Below, piece after piece: positions 26,312 through 35,422 of a stretch of 64,000 nt of DNA. Location: positions 4,650,001 to 4,714,000 of the forward strand of contig NZ_CP197245.1 of assembly GCF_052076105.1 (NCBI RefSeq), written 5' to 3'. The DNA is from Tardiphaga sp052076105 (GTDB taxonomy: Bacteria > Pseudomonadota > Alphaproteobacteria > Rhizobiales > Xanthobacteraceae). The stretch's first letter is position 1, and each line of letters begins with the position of its first letter. The notes under the pieces are model-generated. The model made no database searches and was not told the origin of the DNA. It was given only the letters and a program-made list of their open reading frames with translations. A program made the translations under genes and the position numbers.

Positions 26312-26695
26312 GTGACACATGTTTCGCGCAAACGCTGGTTTGGGGCCGTGGCATCTTTGGCCGCTGCCTATGCGCTTGTGCTCAATGTCGTGCTGTCCAG
26401 CCTGTTGCTGGCCGCGATCTCGCCGACTGCGCAGGCCGCAGGCTTCGAGCTCTGCCTCACCCATCCCGATCTTGCCGCATCCCCGGATGACGCCGGCAAG
26501 ACTACCGGCGCTCCGGCGGTACATTGCCCGATCTGCGTCGGCACCCATGCGCCGGGCGCCCCGCCTGCCTCCGCGACTTTCCTCGTCTCGCGTATCGCCA
26601 TCGCGATCGCTCCTGTTGCCGCCCGCGACGATCGCATCGTCGCAGAAGCCGCAACTTCCGACCACCGGGCCCGCGCGCCACCGCGCCTGAGCTGA
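26312..26695 (+). CDS. DUF2946 family protein
   Basis: 127 residues from a GTG with GAGG upstream. A hydrophobic N-terminal helix (about 10-43, with a possible cleavage near AQA-AG) precedes a short soluble part with HCPICVGTHAP, the metal-ligand-like HCxxC motif seen in DUF2946. Such proteins stand at the head of copper-uptake clusters before a TonB receptor and a PCuAC chaperone, as in the copper-starvation-induced pcu genes of Bradyrhizobium. The exact role is unknown; metal binding in the periplasm is inferred. Confidence 0.75.
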   Translation: MTHVSRKRWFGAVASLAAAYALVLNVVLSSLLLAAISPTAQAAGFELCLTHPDLAASPDDAGKTTGAPAVHCPICVGTHAPGAPPASATFLVSRIAIAIAPVAARDDRIVAEAATSDHRARAPPRLS

Positions 26696-26765
26696 CGTTC
26701 CACGCCGTCAGACGCCGCGCACCAACGCGCGCGTATCTCAGTTCAATCCCGGTGGAGTTTTCCCC

Positions 26766-28970
26766 ATGCTATCCGTTTCCATGCGGCTGCGCAGCGTCCT
26801 GCTCGCATCCGCGGCCGCGCTCATTCCAGGCGCGGTGTCGGCCCAATCGGCCTCCTCGACATCGCTTCCGGCGGTCACCGTCGATGCGCCGGCGCAACAG
26901 CGCGCTGTCGCCGCGCGCAAACCGCACCAAACTCAAACTGCGCCAAACGCCCGCACGGCCCGTACCGGCCCTGCGGCAACGCCAACACCTGCCGGCGCGC
27001 AGGCTCCGAGCGTCCCAGGCGCCCTTACGGTGCTGACCGCGCAGCAGGCGCTGCGCGAGATCCAGCAGACGCCGGGCGGCGTCGCGCTGGTGACCGCAGA
27101 TGCGTGGCGGAACTCAACTCCGTCGAACACCATCAAGGACATCCTCGATTATGTGCCAGGCGTGTTCGCACAGCCGAAATGGGGCGACGACACCCGCCTC
27201 TCGATCCGCGGATCGAGCCTGTCGCGCAATTTCCATCTGCGCGGCGTGCAGCTCTATATGGACGGCATCCCGATCAACACCGCCGACGGCTATGGCGATT
27301 TCCAGGAAATCGACCCAACCGCCTATAAATATGTCGAGGTGTTCAAGGGCGGCAACGCATTGCGCTTCGGCGCCAATTCGCTCGGCGGCGCGATCAACTT
27401 CGTGACGCCCACCGGCCGCGATCCGTTCGCGAACGGCGCATCGGTCGACATGGGCGCCTTCGGCTTCCGCCGGCTGCAGGCCAACACCGGCGGCGTGAAC
27501 GGTCCGTGGGACGGCTTCATCACGGCCTCGACGCAATCCGCCGACGGCTTTCGCGATCACAGCTACGGCGAGGCCACGCGCGTCAGCGGCAATGTCGGCT
27601 ACCAGTTCTCGCCGGACTTCGAGACGCGCTTCTATCTCAATGCCAACAGCGTAAGGCAGCGCATTCCCGGCTCGGTGAGCAAGGACAGCGCGCTGAATTC
27701 GCCGACCACCGCGGCGGCCAATAACCTCACCGGGGACCAGCAGCGCAACATCGACACAGTACGTCTCGCCAACAAGACGACGATCCGGCTCGACAATACC
27801 ACGATCGACTTTGGCGTCTTCGGCGTCGACCGCCACCTGATGCATCCGATCTTCCAGTATCTGGACTACAGCTATCAGGACTATGGCGGCTTCGGAAAAG
27901 TGACCGACGATCGCATCATCGGTGGCTATCGCAACGTCTTCATCGCCGGCGTCAATGTGATCAATGGCCGGATCGACAACAACCAGTATGTCAATGTCGC
28001 CGGCCAGAAGGGCGCGCTGGCGTCATCCTCGATCGACCGCTCGAAGAATACCTCGGTCTATGCCGAAAACTCGCTCTACGTTCTACCGACTGTTGCCGTG
28101 ATTGGTGGCACGCAGTTCCTCTATGCCACGCGAAATCGCCAGGACCGCTTCCTGAGCGATGGTGACCAGTCGGGCGCCACCGAATTCAACCTGTGGAGTC
28201 CGAAGGGCGGATTGCTCTGGAATATCGATCCGACATGGCAAGCCTATGCCAATGTCTCGCGCAGTGCCGAAGTGCCGAGCTTTGGCGAGAGTTCGAACGG
28301 CCCGAGCATCCCGACGATTCCATTCACCAGCATCCGGCCACAGCGTGCGACCACCTATGAAATCGGCACCCGCGGACGACGTCCCGACCTGACATGGGAG
28401 CTGACGGGTTACCGCGCCAACATCACCGACGAATTGCAATGCATCTATAGCGCCTTCGGCAATTGCAACGTCACCAATGCGGACCGCACCATCCATCAGG
28501 GCATCGAGGCCAGCCTCGGCATCGCTGTCTTCAAGGGCATGTTCGATGCAGGGCCGCAGCCGGACAAGCTCTGGCTCAACATGGCCTATACGTTCAACGA
28601 CTTCCGCTTCGACAATGACGCGACGTTCGGCAACAACCTGCTGCCGGGCGCGCCGCGGCACTATCTGCGCGCGGAACTGCTCTACAAGCACGCCAACGGC
28701 TTCTATCTCGGCCCCAATGTCGAATGGGTGCCGGAAGCCTACTATGTCGACAGCGCCAACACGCTGAAGACCGAACCCTATGCGCTGCTCGGCCTGAAAG
28801 CCGGCGTCGACAATGGCGGCACTTATTCCGGCTATATCGAGGCGCGCAACGTGCTCGATACCCGCTACATCGCCTCCGCCAGTATCCTCGACAGGGCCAC
28901 AGCGACGTCGCCGCTGTTCGAACCCGGCACCGGCCGCGCCGTCTATGCCGGCGTCAAGGCGAGGTGGTGA
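26766..28970 (+). CDS. TonB-dependent receptor, probable copper importer
   Basis: 734 residues. A signal peptide ends near VSA-QSAS, a Pro/Ala/Gln-rich linker follows (about 30-85), then the plug (about 95-210, with IKDILDYVPGVFAQPKW, LSIRGSSLSRNFHLRGV and VFKGGNALRFGANSLGGAINF) and the 22-strand barrel ending in a terminal aromatic residue (GVKARW). Placed between DUF2946 and a YcnI-PCuAC protein it matches the PcuB-type copper receptor of Bradyrhizobium rather than a siderophore receptor. The ligand is inferred from context only. Confidence 0.9.
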   Translation: MLSVSMRLRSVLLASAAALIPGAVSAQSASSTSLPAVTVDAPAQQRAVAARKPHQTQTAPNARTARTGPAATPTPAGAQAPSVPGALTVLTAQQALREIQQTPGGVALVTADAWRNSTPSNTIKDILDYVPGVFAQPKWGDDTRLSIRGSSLSRNFHLRGVQLYMDGIPINTADGYGDFQEIDPTAYKYVEVFKGGNALRFGANSLGGAINFVTPTGRDPFANGASVDMGAFGFRRLQANTGGVNGPWDGFITASTQSADGFRDHSYGEATRVSGNVGYQFSPDFETRFYLNANSVRQRIPGSVSKDSALNSPTTAAANNLTGDQQRNIDTVRLANKTTIRLDNTTIDFGVFGVDRHLMHPIFQYLDYSYQDYGGFGKVTDDRIIGGYRNVFIAGVNVINGRIDNNQYVNVAGQKGALASSSIDRSKNTSVYAENSLYVLPTVAVIGGTQFLYATRNRQDRFLSDGDQSGATEFNLWSPKGGLLWNIDPTWQAYANVSRSAEVPSFGESSNGPSIPTIPFTSIRPQRATTYEIGTRGRRPDLTWELTGYRANITDELQCIYSAFGNCNVTNADRTIHQGIEASLGIAVFKGMFDAGPQPDKLWLNMAYTFNDFRFDNDATFGNNLLPGAPRHYLRAELLYKHANGFYLGPNVEWVPEAYYVDSANTLKTEPYALLGLKAGVDNGGTYSGYIEARNVLDTRYIASASILDRATATSPLFEPGTGRAVYAGVKARW

Positions 28971-29014
28971 AGATGACGAATTCCGCTATGCTTCAATTCA
29001 CGAAAGGACGTTCC

Positions 29015-29977
29015 ATGACCAACCGCTCCATGCTGTTGCTTCTCACTGCGCTGGGCGCAGTGGCCTCACCCGCTTATGCCCATGTCTTCGTGCAGAGCGG
29101 TCCGGCCACGGTCGGCGGCTCCTATCGCGCAGTGCTCGCCGTGCCGCATGGCTGCGGCGCCTCGCCAACGACAAAGATCACCGTGCAGATTCCGGAAGGG
29201 ATGATCGCCGTGAAGCCCATGGCGAAGCCAGGCTGGACCATCGCGATCAAGAAGGGCGCCTATGCGCAAACTTACGACTTCATGCACGGCATGAAGGCGT
29301 CGGAAGGCGTCAAGGAAATCACCTGGACCGGCAAGCTCGACAACGACTTCTATGACGAGTTCGTATTCTCGGCCTATCTGCCTGCCGCATTGAAGGCCGA
29401 TGCGCCGCTGTATCTGCCGACGCTGCAGAGCTGCGAGCAGGGCTCGGAAGACTGGGCGCAGATCCCGGCTGCTGGGCAGGATCCGCACAGCCTGAAATCT
29501 CCGGCGCCGACCGTGCGCCTTGCCGCCGCCTCGCCGCACGATGCCATGGCGCAGATGGCCGGCATGGTCCACGCGGGCGACCTGATGATCATGACGCCCT
29601 GGACGCGCGCGACGCCGCCCGCAGCCAAGGTGGCCGGCGGCTATCTCACCATCACGAATAGCGGCAAGACCAGCGACAAGCTGCTCGGTGGGACATTCAC
29701 CGGCGGCAGCCGCATCGAGGTGCATGAGATGAGCATGACCGATGGCGTGATGAAGATGCGCCTGCTCAATGAAGGGCTCGAGATCAAGCCCGGCGCCACC
29801 GTGAAGCTCGAGCCCGGCGGCTATCATTTGATGCTGATGGATCTCGCCAAGCCGTTCGCCAAGGGCGACAAAGTGAAGGTGCAGCTACAGTTCGAGAAAG
29901 CCGGCAAGGTGGACATCGAACTCGACGTCAATGCCGTTGGCGCCTCGGCACCGGCCGGTGGCGGACACGCGCACTGA
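29015..29977 (+). CDS. YcnI-PCuAC fusion, periplasmic copper chaperone
   Basis: 320 residues from an ATG with AAAGGA ahead (another in-frame ATG lies at 28973). The signal peptide ends ASPAYA, which leaves histidine as first residue of the mature protein (HVFVQSGPA), as in YcnI where that histidine brace binds copper. The YcnI domain (about 23-175) has VPHGCGASPTTKI. From about 190 a PCuAC domain follows, with the Cu(I) ligands spread over IEVHEMSMTDGVMKM and YHLMLMDL, and the C-terminus ends GGHAH. Probably receives copper in the periplasm and hands it to oxidase assembly factors. Confidence 0.92.
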   Translation: MTNRSMLLLLTALGAVASPAYAHVFVQSGPATVGGSYRAVLAVPHGCGASPTTKITVQIPEGMIAVKPMAKPGWTIAIKKGAYAQTYDFMHGMKASEGVKEITWTGKLDNDFYDEFVFSAYLPAALKADAPLYLPTLQSCEQGSEDWAQIPAAGQDPHSLKSPAPTVRLAAASPHDAMAQMAGMVHAGDLMIMTPWTRATPPAAKVAGGYLTITNSGKTSDKLLGGTFTGGSRIEVHEMSMTDGVMKMRLLNEGLEIKPGATVKLEPGGYHLMLMDLAKPFAKGDKVKVQLQFEKAGKVDIELDVNAVGASAPAGGGHAH

Positions 29978-29986
29978 TCACGTCGA

Positions 29987-30023
29987 CATCAGGCGCACCG
30001 CACATGTTGCGGTGCGCCTGATG
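29987..30023. terminator. Bidirectional terminator of copper cassette
   Basis: CATCAGGCGCACCGCA (29987-30002) and its exact complement (30008-30023) form a 16-pair stem with a 5-base loop. It lies nine bases after the YcnI-PCuAC stop and two bases before the stop of the convergent zinc-ribbon gene, so it can end both transcripts. Confidence 0.85.
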
Positions 30024-30024
30024 G

Positions 30025-30225
30025 CTAGGACGAGGCCGCGATTGCGTCGCGTGTATCGATCCGGATTGCCTTGACCGCGCCGCAATGGGCGCAGCCGAAC
30101 AGCCTGATCTCGAAACCCTGGGATCGCTCAATGTCTTGCAAGAACGTGCGCGTCTTGCACTGATCGCATTTCAAATGGCTGGTGCGGATATTGTCATTGC
30201 CGAACGGCATCGCACGATGAGGCAT
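30025..30225 (-). CDS. Small zinc-ribbon protein
   Basis: 66 residues from the ATG at 30225. Two CxxC pairs (CDQC and CAHC, 31 residues apart) make a zinc ribbon, with GFEIRLFGCAHCGAVKAIRID at the end. No other domain. The neighbours suggest no pathway. A longer frame upstream has no useful start. I do not recognise a named family with certainty. Confidence 0.65.
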   Translation of the reverse strand: MPHRAMPFGNDNIRTSHLKCDQCKTRTFLQDIERSQGFEIRLFGCAHCGAVKAIRIDTRDAIAASS

Positions 30226-30470
30226 ATCAGAACTCTTGACGACAGACAGTCCGCCCCGTTGCGAACTGTCAAATGATGCGCGTGACAATGAGATTGACCT
30301 GGAATTGACGTGAATCACGCGCAGCACGAATCAGAAGTCGCTTCGCTCATAATATTTAGCTAATTCTGATAGCTTGCAATTCTGAATGTCTCAATTTTTT
30401 GTCAGCGCTCCCTGACGCAACGGTCTGGCATGCAATCCACCATCGTTGCAGGCCACGGTTCTACCTGGCG

Positions 30471-31442
30471 TCAGTGCAGCCGGGGAGCTTTCAACATCTT
30501 GGAGCGGTCCGTGGATACCAATTCGACGTCGAACGTATCGCCGCCGCGATAGAGCGTCAGCGGCACGTCGACGCCGGCCGGACCGAGCGCCCAGAGCGCG
30601 CGATAGAACTCGACGGAATCGGATACCTCCTCACCGTTGACGGCAAGAATCACGTCGCCGGTCTTGAGCTCGGCCCGGGCCGCGGGGCCCTTCTTGGCAA
30701 TCCCGACCACGACCACCCTGTCCTCGACCTCGGCGGCATACAGGCCGAGCCACGGCCGCGGCGGCTTGTTGACACGACCATAGGTCCTGAGATCGTCGAG
30801 GACCGGCTTCAGCAGGTCGATCGGCACGATCATGTTGAGATGCTCGTTCTTGCCGCCATGCTCGCGCTCGATCTGCAGCGAGCCGATGCCGATCAACTCG
30901 CCTCTGGCGTTGATCAGGGCGGCACCGCCCCAGTTCGGATGCGCCGGATGTGTGAAAATCGCGTCGTCGAGCAGGTATTCCCAATAGCCCGCGAATTCCT
31001 GAGTCGCGGCGATCTTGCCGGCCACGGAGCGCGTGCGCCCACCGACGCCGCCGATCACCACGCGATCGCCGATCTTCGCTGTCGCCGACTCGCCGAGCGG
31101 CAGCGGCGCGATGTCGATCTCGCCGAGCGCCTGCACGAGTCCGAAGCCGCTTTCCTGATCGACGCCCAGCGCGGTCCCCTGCACCACACGGCCGTCGCCG
31201 AGATGGACCCAGATCGTTTCGGCTTCAGTGATGAGATATCCGATGGTGAGGATGAGACCGTCACCGATCAGCACGCCATTGCCGGCGCGCTCGGTGCCGA
31301 GCGTTTCTGCCGTGAAAGCATCTTCAGGAACAATGCAATGCAGCCCGACCACCGCGTCCAGCGCCTGTTCGAGGTCGAAGCCGTAATCCTCAGCACGCGG
31401 CTGCACGTCCGGGGGGACTTTCCACTCGGTCAGTGAAGGCAT
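30471..31442 (-). CDS. Trypsin-fold PDZ protein lacking the catalytic triad
   Basis: 323 residues from an ATG with AGGAG upstream; no signal peptide, so cytosolic. The fold of an S1C (DegP/HtrA) protease covers about 25-210 and a PDZ domain about 230-310 (GLYAAEVEDRVVVVGI, LKTGDVILAVNGEEV). Compared with DegP, the catalytic His (TNNHV) is Tyr69 in TIGYLI, the Asp (SDIAL) is Gly99 in SGFGL and the Ser (GNSGG) is Trp171 in PNWGG. All three are replaced, so it should not cleave peptides; it may bind them. It follows an esterase gene on the same strand after 101 bases. Confidence 0.85.
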   Translation of the reverse strand: MPSLTEWKVPPDVQPRAEDYGFDLEQALDAVVGLHCIVPEDAFTAETLGTERAGNGVLIGDGLILTIGYLITEAETIWVHLGDGRVVQGTALGVDQESGFGLVQALGEIDIAPLPLGESATAKIGDRVVIGGVGGRTRSVAGKIAATQEFAGYWEYLLDDAIFTHPAHPNWGGAALINARGELIGIGSLQIEREHGGKNEHLNMIVPIDLLKPVLDDLRTYGRVNKPPRPWLGLYAAEVEDRVVVVGIAKKGPAARAELKTGDVILAVNGEEVSDSVEFYRALWALGPAGVDVPLTLYRGGDTFDVELVSTDRSKMLKAPRLH

Positions 31443-31543
31443 GCAAATTCTCCTTTGCCCGGAATGGCCAGTCCCCGCCATATAAGAACCGATCGCCGAC
31501 GTGGAAGTCCAGCCTGTGAACTTGGCGGCCCTGCGGCGTTTGG

Positions 31544-32620
31544 CTACGCACCGGAACGTTGTGCGAGCCACGCCAGCAGCACTGCGTTGATCTCGCGCGG
31601 ATAGCAGTGGCTGAGATCGTCGATCTCGCGATAGGTGACATCAGCGCCGGCGATCGTGAGCGCCTGCTGTGCCTCGCGTGCGGTCTGCACCGGGAACATC
31701 CAGTCGAGACGGCCATGGACCAGATGGATGGGCAGACCGCGCAGGCGATCTGCATCAGCAAACTGCGCCATCAGCGGATGGAAGGTCGAGGCCACCGGCG
31801 CCAGATGGGTGAAGGGCGACTCGGCGCGGAGGCCGCTGACATAGCAGAAGGTGCCGCCATCGCTCATGCCGGTCAGCAGGAGCTGCGCGGGATCAATATG
31901 CCAGCGCGACTGCACCAGTTCGAGAATGCGCGAAAGATTTGGCGTATCGGCATCATCGCCCATCAGCGCCCAGGTGCTGCCGATCGCCGTCGGCGCGACG
32001 AGAATCGCGCCAGAGCTGCGGGCATCGGCGAGCCAGCTCCACAGGAAAGCCCGGCCGTTGCCGCTGCCGCCATGCAGCGCCATCACCAGCGGCCATGCCC
32101 GATCCGGCGTGTAGGTTTCTGGCACATACATCGAGAAACCGCCGCGACGACCGGGCTCGCCATCATGAATGACGCCGGTGTTCTCTGCCGAAGGCGAGGC
32201 CAGCCGTTCAAGCAGTGCCGTGTTCTCGCGCATGTCAGGCGAAAGGAAGAACGTACTCACAGGCGGCAGCCGCGCCACCGTGGCGTAGAGCGCCTCCTGC
32301 GCGCGCGTCGCATGGCGCAATGCGCGAGCCACCATCGGCAAATCGCCACCGGGCTGCTGGGCGGCGCGCAGGCCGGTAAAGGCGGTCAGCGCTGCGTCGC
32401 TCGCCGCATCGAGATGCGCCCGCAGATCACTAAAATCATCCGGCCATGCGTTGAGTTCTGCGCGCACCGCCTTGAGCGCCTGATCGGGCTCGCCCACCGC
32501 TTCCATGACGGCACCGAACGTCGGCGGATGCAGATTGCGCGCAACGAATTGCAGCGCCTCGAGCGACTGCAGCAGCGGCGGCAACAGCACCACGATATCG
32601 TCGACGACAATGTCGCTCAT
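31544..32620 (-). CDS. Esterase/PHB-depolymerase-like alpha/beta hydrolase
   Basis: 358 residues from an ATG with GGGAG upstream. The first 150 residues form an all-helical extension without a known domain. The hydrolase domain starts near RGGFSMYVPETY, with VMALHGGSGNGRAF (oxyanion region), LTGMSDGGTF (nucleophile serine), VHGRLDWMFPV (acid) and LSHCYPREINA (histidine). This is the phospholipase/carboxylesterase pattern. No signal peptide. Neighbour of the PDZ pseudoprotease; both may work on the same unknown substrate, which is inference. Confidence 0.82.
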   Translation of the reverse strand: MSDIVVDDIVVLLPPLLQSLEALQFVARNLHPPTFGAVMEAVGEPDQALKAVRAELNAWPDDFSDLRAHLDAASDAALTAFTGLRAAQQPGGDLPMVARALRHATRAQEALYATVARLPPVSTFFLSPDMRENTALLERLASPSAENTGVIHDGEPGRRGGFSMYVPETYTPDRAWPLVMALHGGSGNGRAFLWSWLADARSSGAILVAPTAIGSTWALMGDDADTPNLSRILELVQSRWHIDPAQLLLTGMSDGGTFCYVSGLRAESPFTHLAPVASTFHPLMAQFADADRLRGLPIHLVHGRLDWMFPVQTAREAQQALTIAGADVTYREIDDLSHCYPREINAVLLAWLAQRSGA

Positions 32621-32818
32621 CGGAAACTCCCGGCAAATCACTTGGCCCTATCAACCCAGGACCGAGCGAGAGGCCAAAGACCATACCGATACGACGGCAA
32701 AGCGGCCATCTCCGCGCCCCCGCGATATCTGCCAACCACAGCTATCGATCATCCAAATCACCGACATCCGGCGAAATCGCTGCGACGCAGCATTGAAATA
32801 CCGTAGACTTTCAAGTTT

Positions 32819-32832
32819 TGTATACATATACA
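32819..32832. promoter_or_regulatory. GntR-family operator
   Basis: TGTATA-CA-TATACA is a 6-base inverted repeat ending seven bases before the GntR start codon, in a strongly AT-rich patch. FadR-type (FCD) GntR proteins bind short sites of this TGTATACA form, so self-repression of the operon is likely. Confidence 0.65.
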
Positions 32833-32839
32833 GAAATTT

Positions 32840-33535
32840 ATGAGCATCAGCCCGATCGCCGCCAGGCCCTATCTGAGAGACGAAGTCTATACGGCCCTGA
32901 AAGTTCGGCTGGGGGTGCGCGCGGCCGGCCTCACGGCCCCCTTGCGACTTCGAGAGGAAGAGCTTGCGGCCGAGCTCGGGGTCAGCCGGACTCCCGTACG
33001 CGAGGCCATGCGCAGGCTCGAACAGGAAGGGCTGATCACGTTTCGCCCGCGCCGCGGCGCGCGGCTGATGCCGACATCGCTGCCGGAATATCTCGAATGG
33101 CTGTCGATCCGGGAAATGCTGGAAGGTCTGGCAGCGCGCGAGGTAGCCCTCCACGGTGCGGCTGATGTCGCGTCCCGCCTGCGGGCCGTGTTCGCCGATT
33201 TCGATGAAGCCGGCGCGCTGGCACGCCCCGCCGAATATGCCGCTGCGAACACTGCCTTTCATGCACTGATGATCGAAGAGAGCGGCAACGCCCTGCTCGG
33301 CAAGACATGGGACTCATTCGGCCATCTGAAAATGGCGGGACTGCGCTTCATCGAGCGTCTCAACCGCGGCTCGCAGTCGTTTCACGAGCATCACGACATC
33401 ATCGACGCAATCGCACAGCGCGATCCCGACCGCGCGGAAATGCTCGCGCGACGGCATGTCCGTTTGCTGCGCGACCAGGCAGCAGCGTCGTTGAAAGAAT
33501 TTGACCTCCACGAACAGGATGAGACCCCGACATGA
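32840..33535 (+). CDS. GntR family regulator, FCD type
   Basis: 231 residues. The winged helix (about 10-75) has LREEELAAELGVSRTPVREAMRRLEQEGLI, and the C-terminal helical FCD domain (about 85-220) has the metal/acid-binding histidines in NTAFHALMIEESGN and HEHHDIIDAI. No good ribosome site precedes the ATG, and the operator lies just upstream. The stop overlaps the start of the FAH gene by four bases, placing the regulator first in the operon it presumably controls. Confidence 0.92.
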   Translation: MSISPIAARPYLRDEVYTALKVRLGVRAAGLTAPLRLREEELAAELGVSRTPVREAMRRLEQEGLITFRPRRGARLMPTSLPEYLEWLSIREMLEGLAAREVALHGAADVASRLRAVFADFDEAGALARPAEYAAANTAFHALMIEESGNALLGKTWDSFGHLKMAGLRFIERLNRGSQSFHEHHDIIDAIAQRDPDRAEMLARRHVRLLRDQAAASLKEFDLHEQDETPT

Positions 33536-34431
33536 TCTTCCTCACTTTCGCAGCCGCAGACGGACCGCATCTCGGCCTCCTGATCGATGACAAGGTTCTC
33601 GATCTGACGAAGGCGTGGCCGGGTGCAGGCCAGGTCTCCGCGCCGCGTCATGTCGGCGATCTCGCCGAAGCCGGCGAAGCGGGGCTCGCCATCGTGCGTG
33701 ATCTCGCATCCACCGCGAAGGCCGCGAACCTTGTTGCGCTGGCATCGCTGACTCTGATGGCACCGATCCCGCGGCCAAAAAAGAACGTTTTCTGCGTCGG
33801 CCGCAATTACAAGGACCATATCGACGAAGGCATGCGCGCGCAGGGCAAGGCGCCCGCCCCGCTGCCAAGCGTGCCGGAATTCTTCACCAAACCGCCGACC
33901 GCCGTGATCGCTTCAGGTGAAACGATTCCGCAGCATGCCAATGTCACCGAACAGCTCGATTACGAAGTCGAGCTCGCCGTCATCGTCGGCAAGCCGGGCA
34001 GCAACATTTCCGCACAGAACGCCTTCGATCATGTGTTCGGCTATTCGATCATCAACGATATCACCGGTCGCGACATGCAGCGCCGCTACGGCCAGTGGTT
34101 CAAGGGCAAGGGCCTCGATCGCTCCTGCCCATTCGGGCCGGTTGTGGTCCATGCGTCCGCGCTGCCGAATGTTGGCGACCTTCGGATCTTCAGCACGGTC
34201 AATGGCGAGGTACGCCAGGACAGCCGCACCAGCCGCATGATCTTCGATATCCCGGCCATCATCGAACATCTGACGCGCGGCCTCACGCTGGAGTCCGGAG
34301 ACGTGATCGCCACCGGGACCCCGTCCGGGGTCGGTTATGCGATGACGCCGCCGCGCTTCCTGCTCAGGGGAGATCGCGTCACGGCCGAGATCGAAGGCAT
34401 CGGCATCCTGTCCAACAACATCGTGGCCTGA
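33532..34431 (+). CDS. Fumarylacetoacetate hydrolase family protein
   Basis: 299 residues. The metal-binding acid set is in NVTEQLDYEVELAVIVG (Glu-x-Glu) with the matching Asp in INDITGRDMQRR. KNVFCVGRNYKDH and GDVIATGTPSGVGYA are family hallmarks, including the catalytic lysine region. Members hydrolyse acylpyruvates, decarboxylate or hydrate 2-keto acids from aromatic breakdown. It is coupled to the GntR gene by an ATGA overlap and followed by a deacetylase-like gene. Confidence 0.92.
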   Translation: MIFLTFAAADGPHLGLLIDDKVLDLTKAWPGAGQVSAPRHVGDLAEAGEAGLAIVRDLASTAKAANLVALASLTLMAPIPRPKKNVFCVGRNYKDHIDEGMRAQGKAPAPLPSVPEFFTKPPTAVIASGETIPQHANVTEQLDYEVELAVIVGKPGSNISAQNAFDHVFGYSIINDITGRDMQRRYGQWFKGKGLDRSCPFGPVVVHASALPNVGDLRIFSTVNGEVRQDSRTSRMIFDIPAIIEHLTRGLTLESGDVIATGTPSGVGYAMTPPRFLLRGDRVTAEIEGIGILSNNIVA

Positions 34432-34467
34432 CACGGCACCGCACTCGCCAAAAACAAGGACAACAAC

Positions 34468-35364
34468 ATGAGTGACTCCCGGGCATTCCGCGTGCAGCGT
34501 GCAACGTCGGACTTTCGCTGGCCGAATGGCGCACGCATCGGCGTCGTCTTCAACCTGGCCTACGAAGCCTGGTCGCCCGGCAAGGCTCCGGGCATCGGGC
34601 CGATGGGCAACGTGTTGCAGCCCGGCTTTTTCGATACCAACGCGCACTCCTGGGCGAGCTATGGCGCCGTGCGCGGCATCCAGCGCCTCACGCGGATCGC
34701 CGCCGCAAACGATGTGAAGACCAGCATCATGGTCAACGGCGTGCTGGCCGAAACCCACCCGACCGTGTTGAAGGAGCTGCATGCCGCTGGCCACGAGATC
34801 GTGGCGCATTCCTATGGCATGGATGTCATCCCGGTCTATTTCGACGAGGCCGGTGAGCGCGCCAATATCCGCCGCACCGGTGACCTCATCGCCGCCGTCA
34901 CCGGCGAACGTCCGAAAGGATGGATCAGCCCACGCGGCACCGGAAGCCTGATTTCGCCAAAGCTGCTCGCTGAGGAAGGCTATGTCTGGTTCGGCGACTG
35001 CAATGACGACGACCTGCCCTCGATCATTGCTCAGAAAGATGCGCCGGAGCAGCGCATCGTCGGCATCCCGCTAACGATGGACGTGAACGATCTGCCGCAC
35101 AGCATCCGCTACGGCAATGCGCCGGCAACACTGATCGACCAGTTCCGCGCCATCCTCGACAATGCTAGCCAGGCCGACGCGGCGCCGTTCATGCTCGACG
35201 TCACCGCGCACACTCATGTGTTCGGTCGGCCGGCAGGCGCGTGGGTTTACGACGCCATGATCAAGCTGGCGCGCAAGCGCGACGATGTCTGGATTGGCAC
35301 GCGTATGGAGATTGCCGAATACGCGCTGGCGCAGGGCCGGTGGTTCAAGGACGAGGTGTTCTGA
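34468..35364 (+). CDS. Polysaccharide deacetylase-fold protein (PuuE-like)
   Basis: 298 residues of the NodB-homology fold, in the group of cytosolic members such as the allantoinase PuuE rather than sugar deacetylases: no signal peptide, FNLAYEAW at the place of the TFDDG motif, HEIVAHSYGMD for the second metal motif and GWISPRGTGS for the third. The usual metal aspartates are partly replaced, so activity on an amide or cyclic amide is plausible but unproven. In the GntR-FAH operon, 36 bases from the FAH stop. Confidence 0.85.
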   Translation: MSDSRAFRVQRATSDFRWPNGARIGVVFNLAYEAWSPGKAPGIGPMGNVLQPGFFDTNAHSWASYGAVRGIQRLTRIAAANDVKTSIMVNGVLAETHPTVLKELHAAGHEIVAHSYGMDVIPVYFDEAGERANIRRTGDLIAAVTGERPKGWISPRGTGSLISPKLLAEEGYVWFGDCNDDDLPSIIAQKDAPEQRIVGIPLTMDVNDLPHSIRYGNAPATLIDQFRAILDNASQADAAPFMLDVTAHTHVFGRPAGAWVYDAMIKLARKRDDVWIGTRMEIAEYALAQGRWFKDEVF

Positions 35365-35422
35365 TCCACGCCCATTTGAGGAGGCGCAAAAGCCTCCCGA
35401 AAAGATATCGAGGAGGAATATC

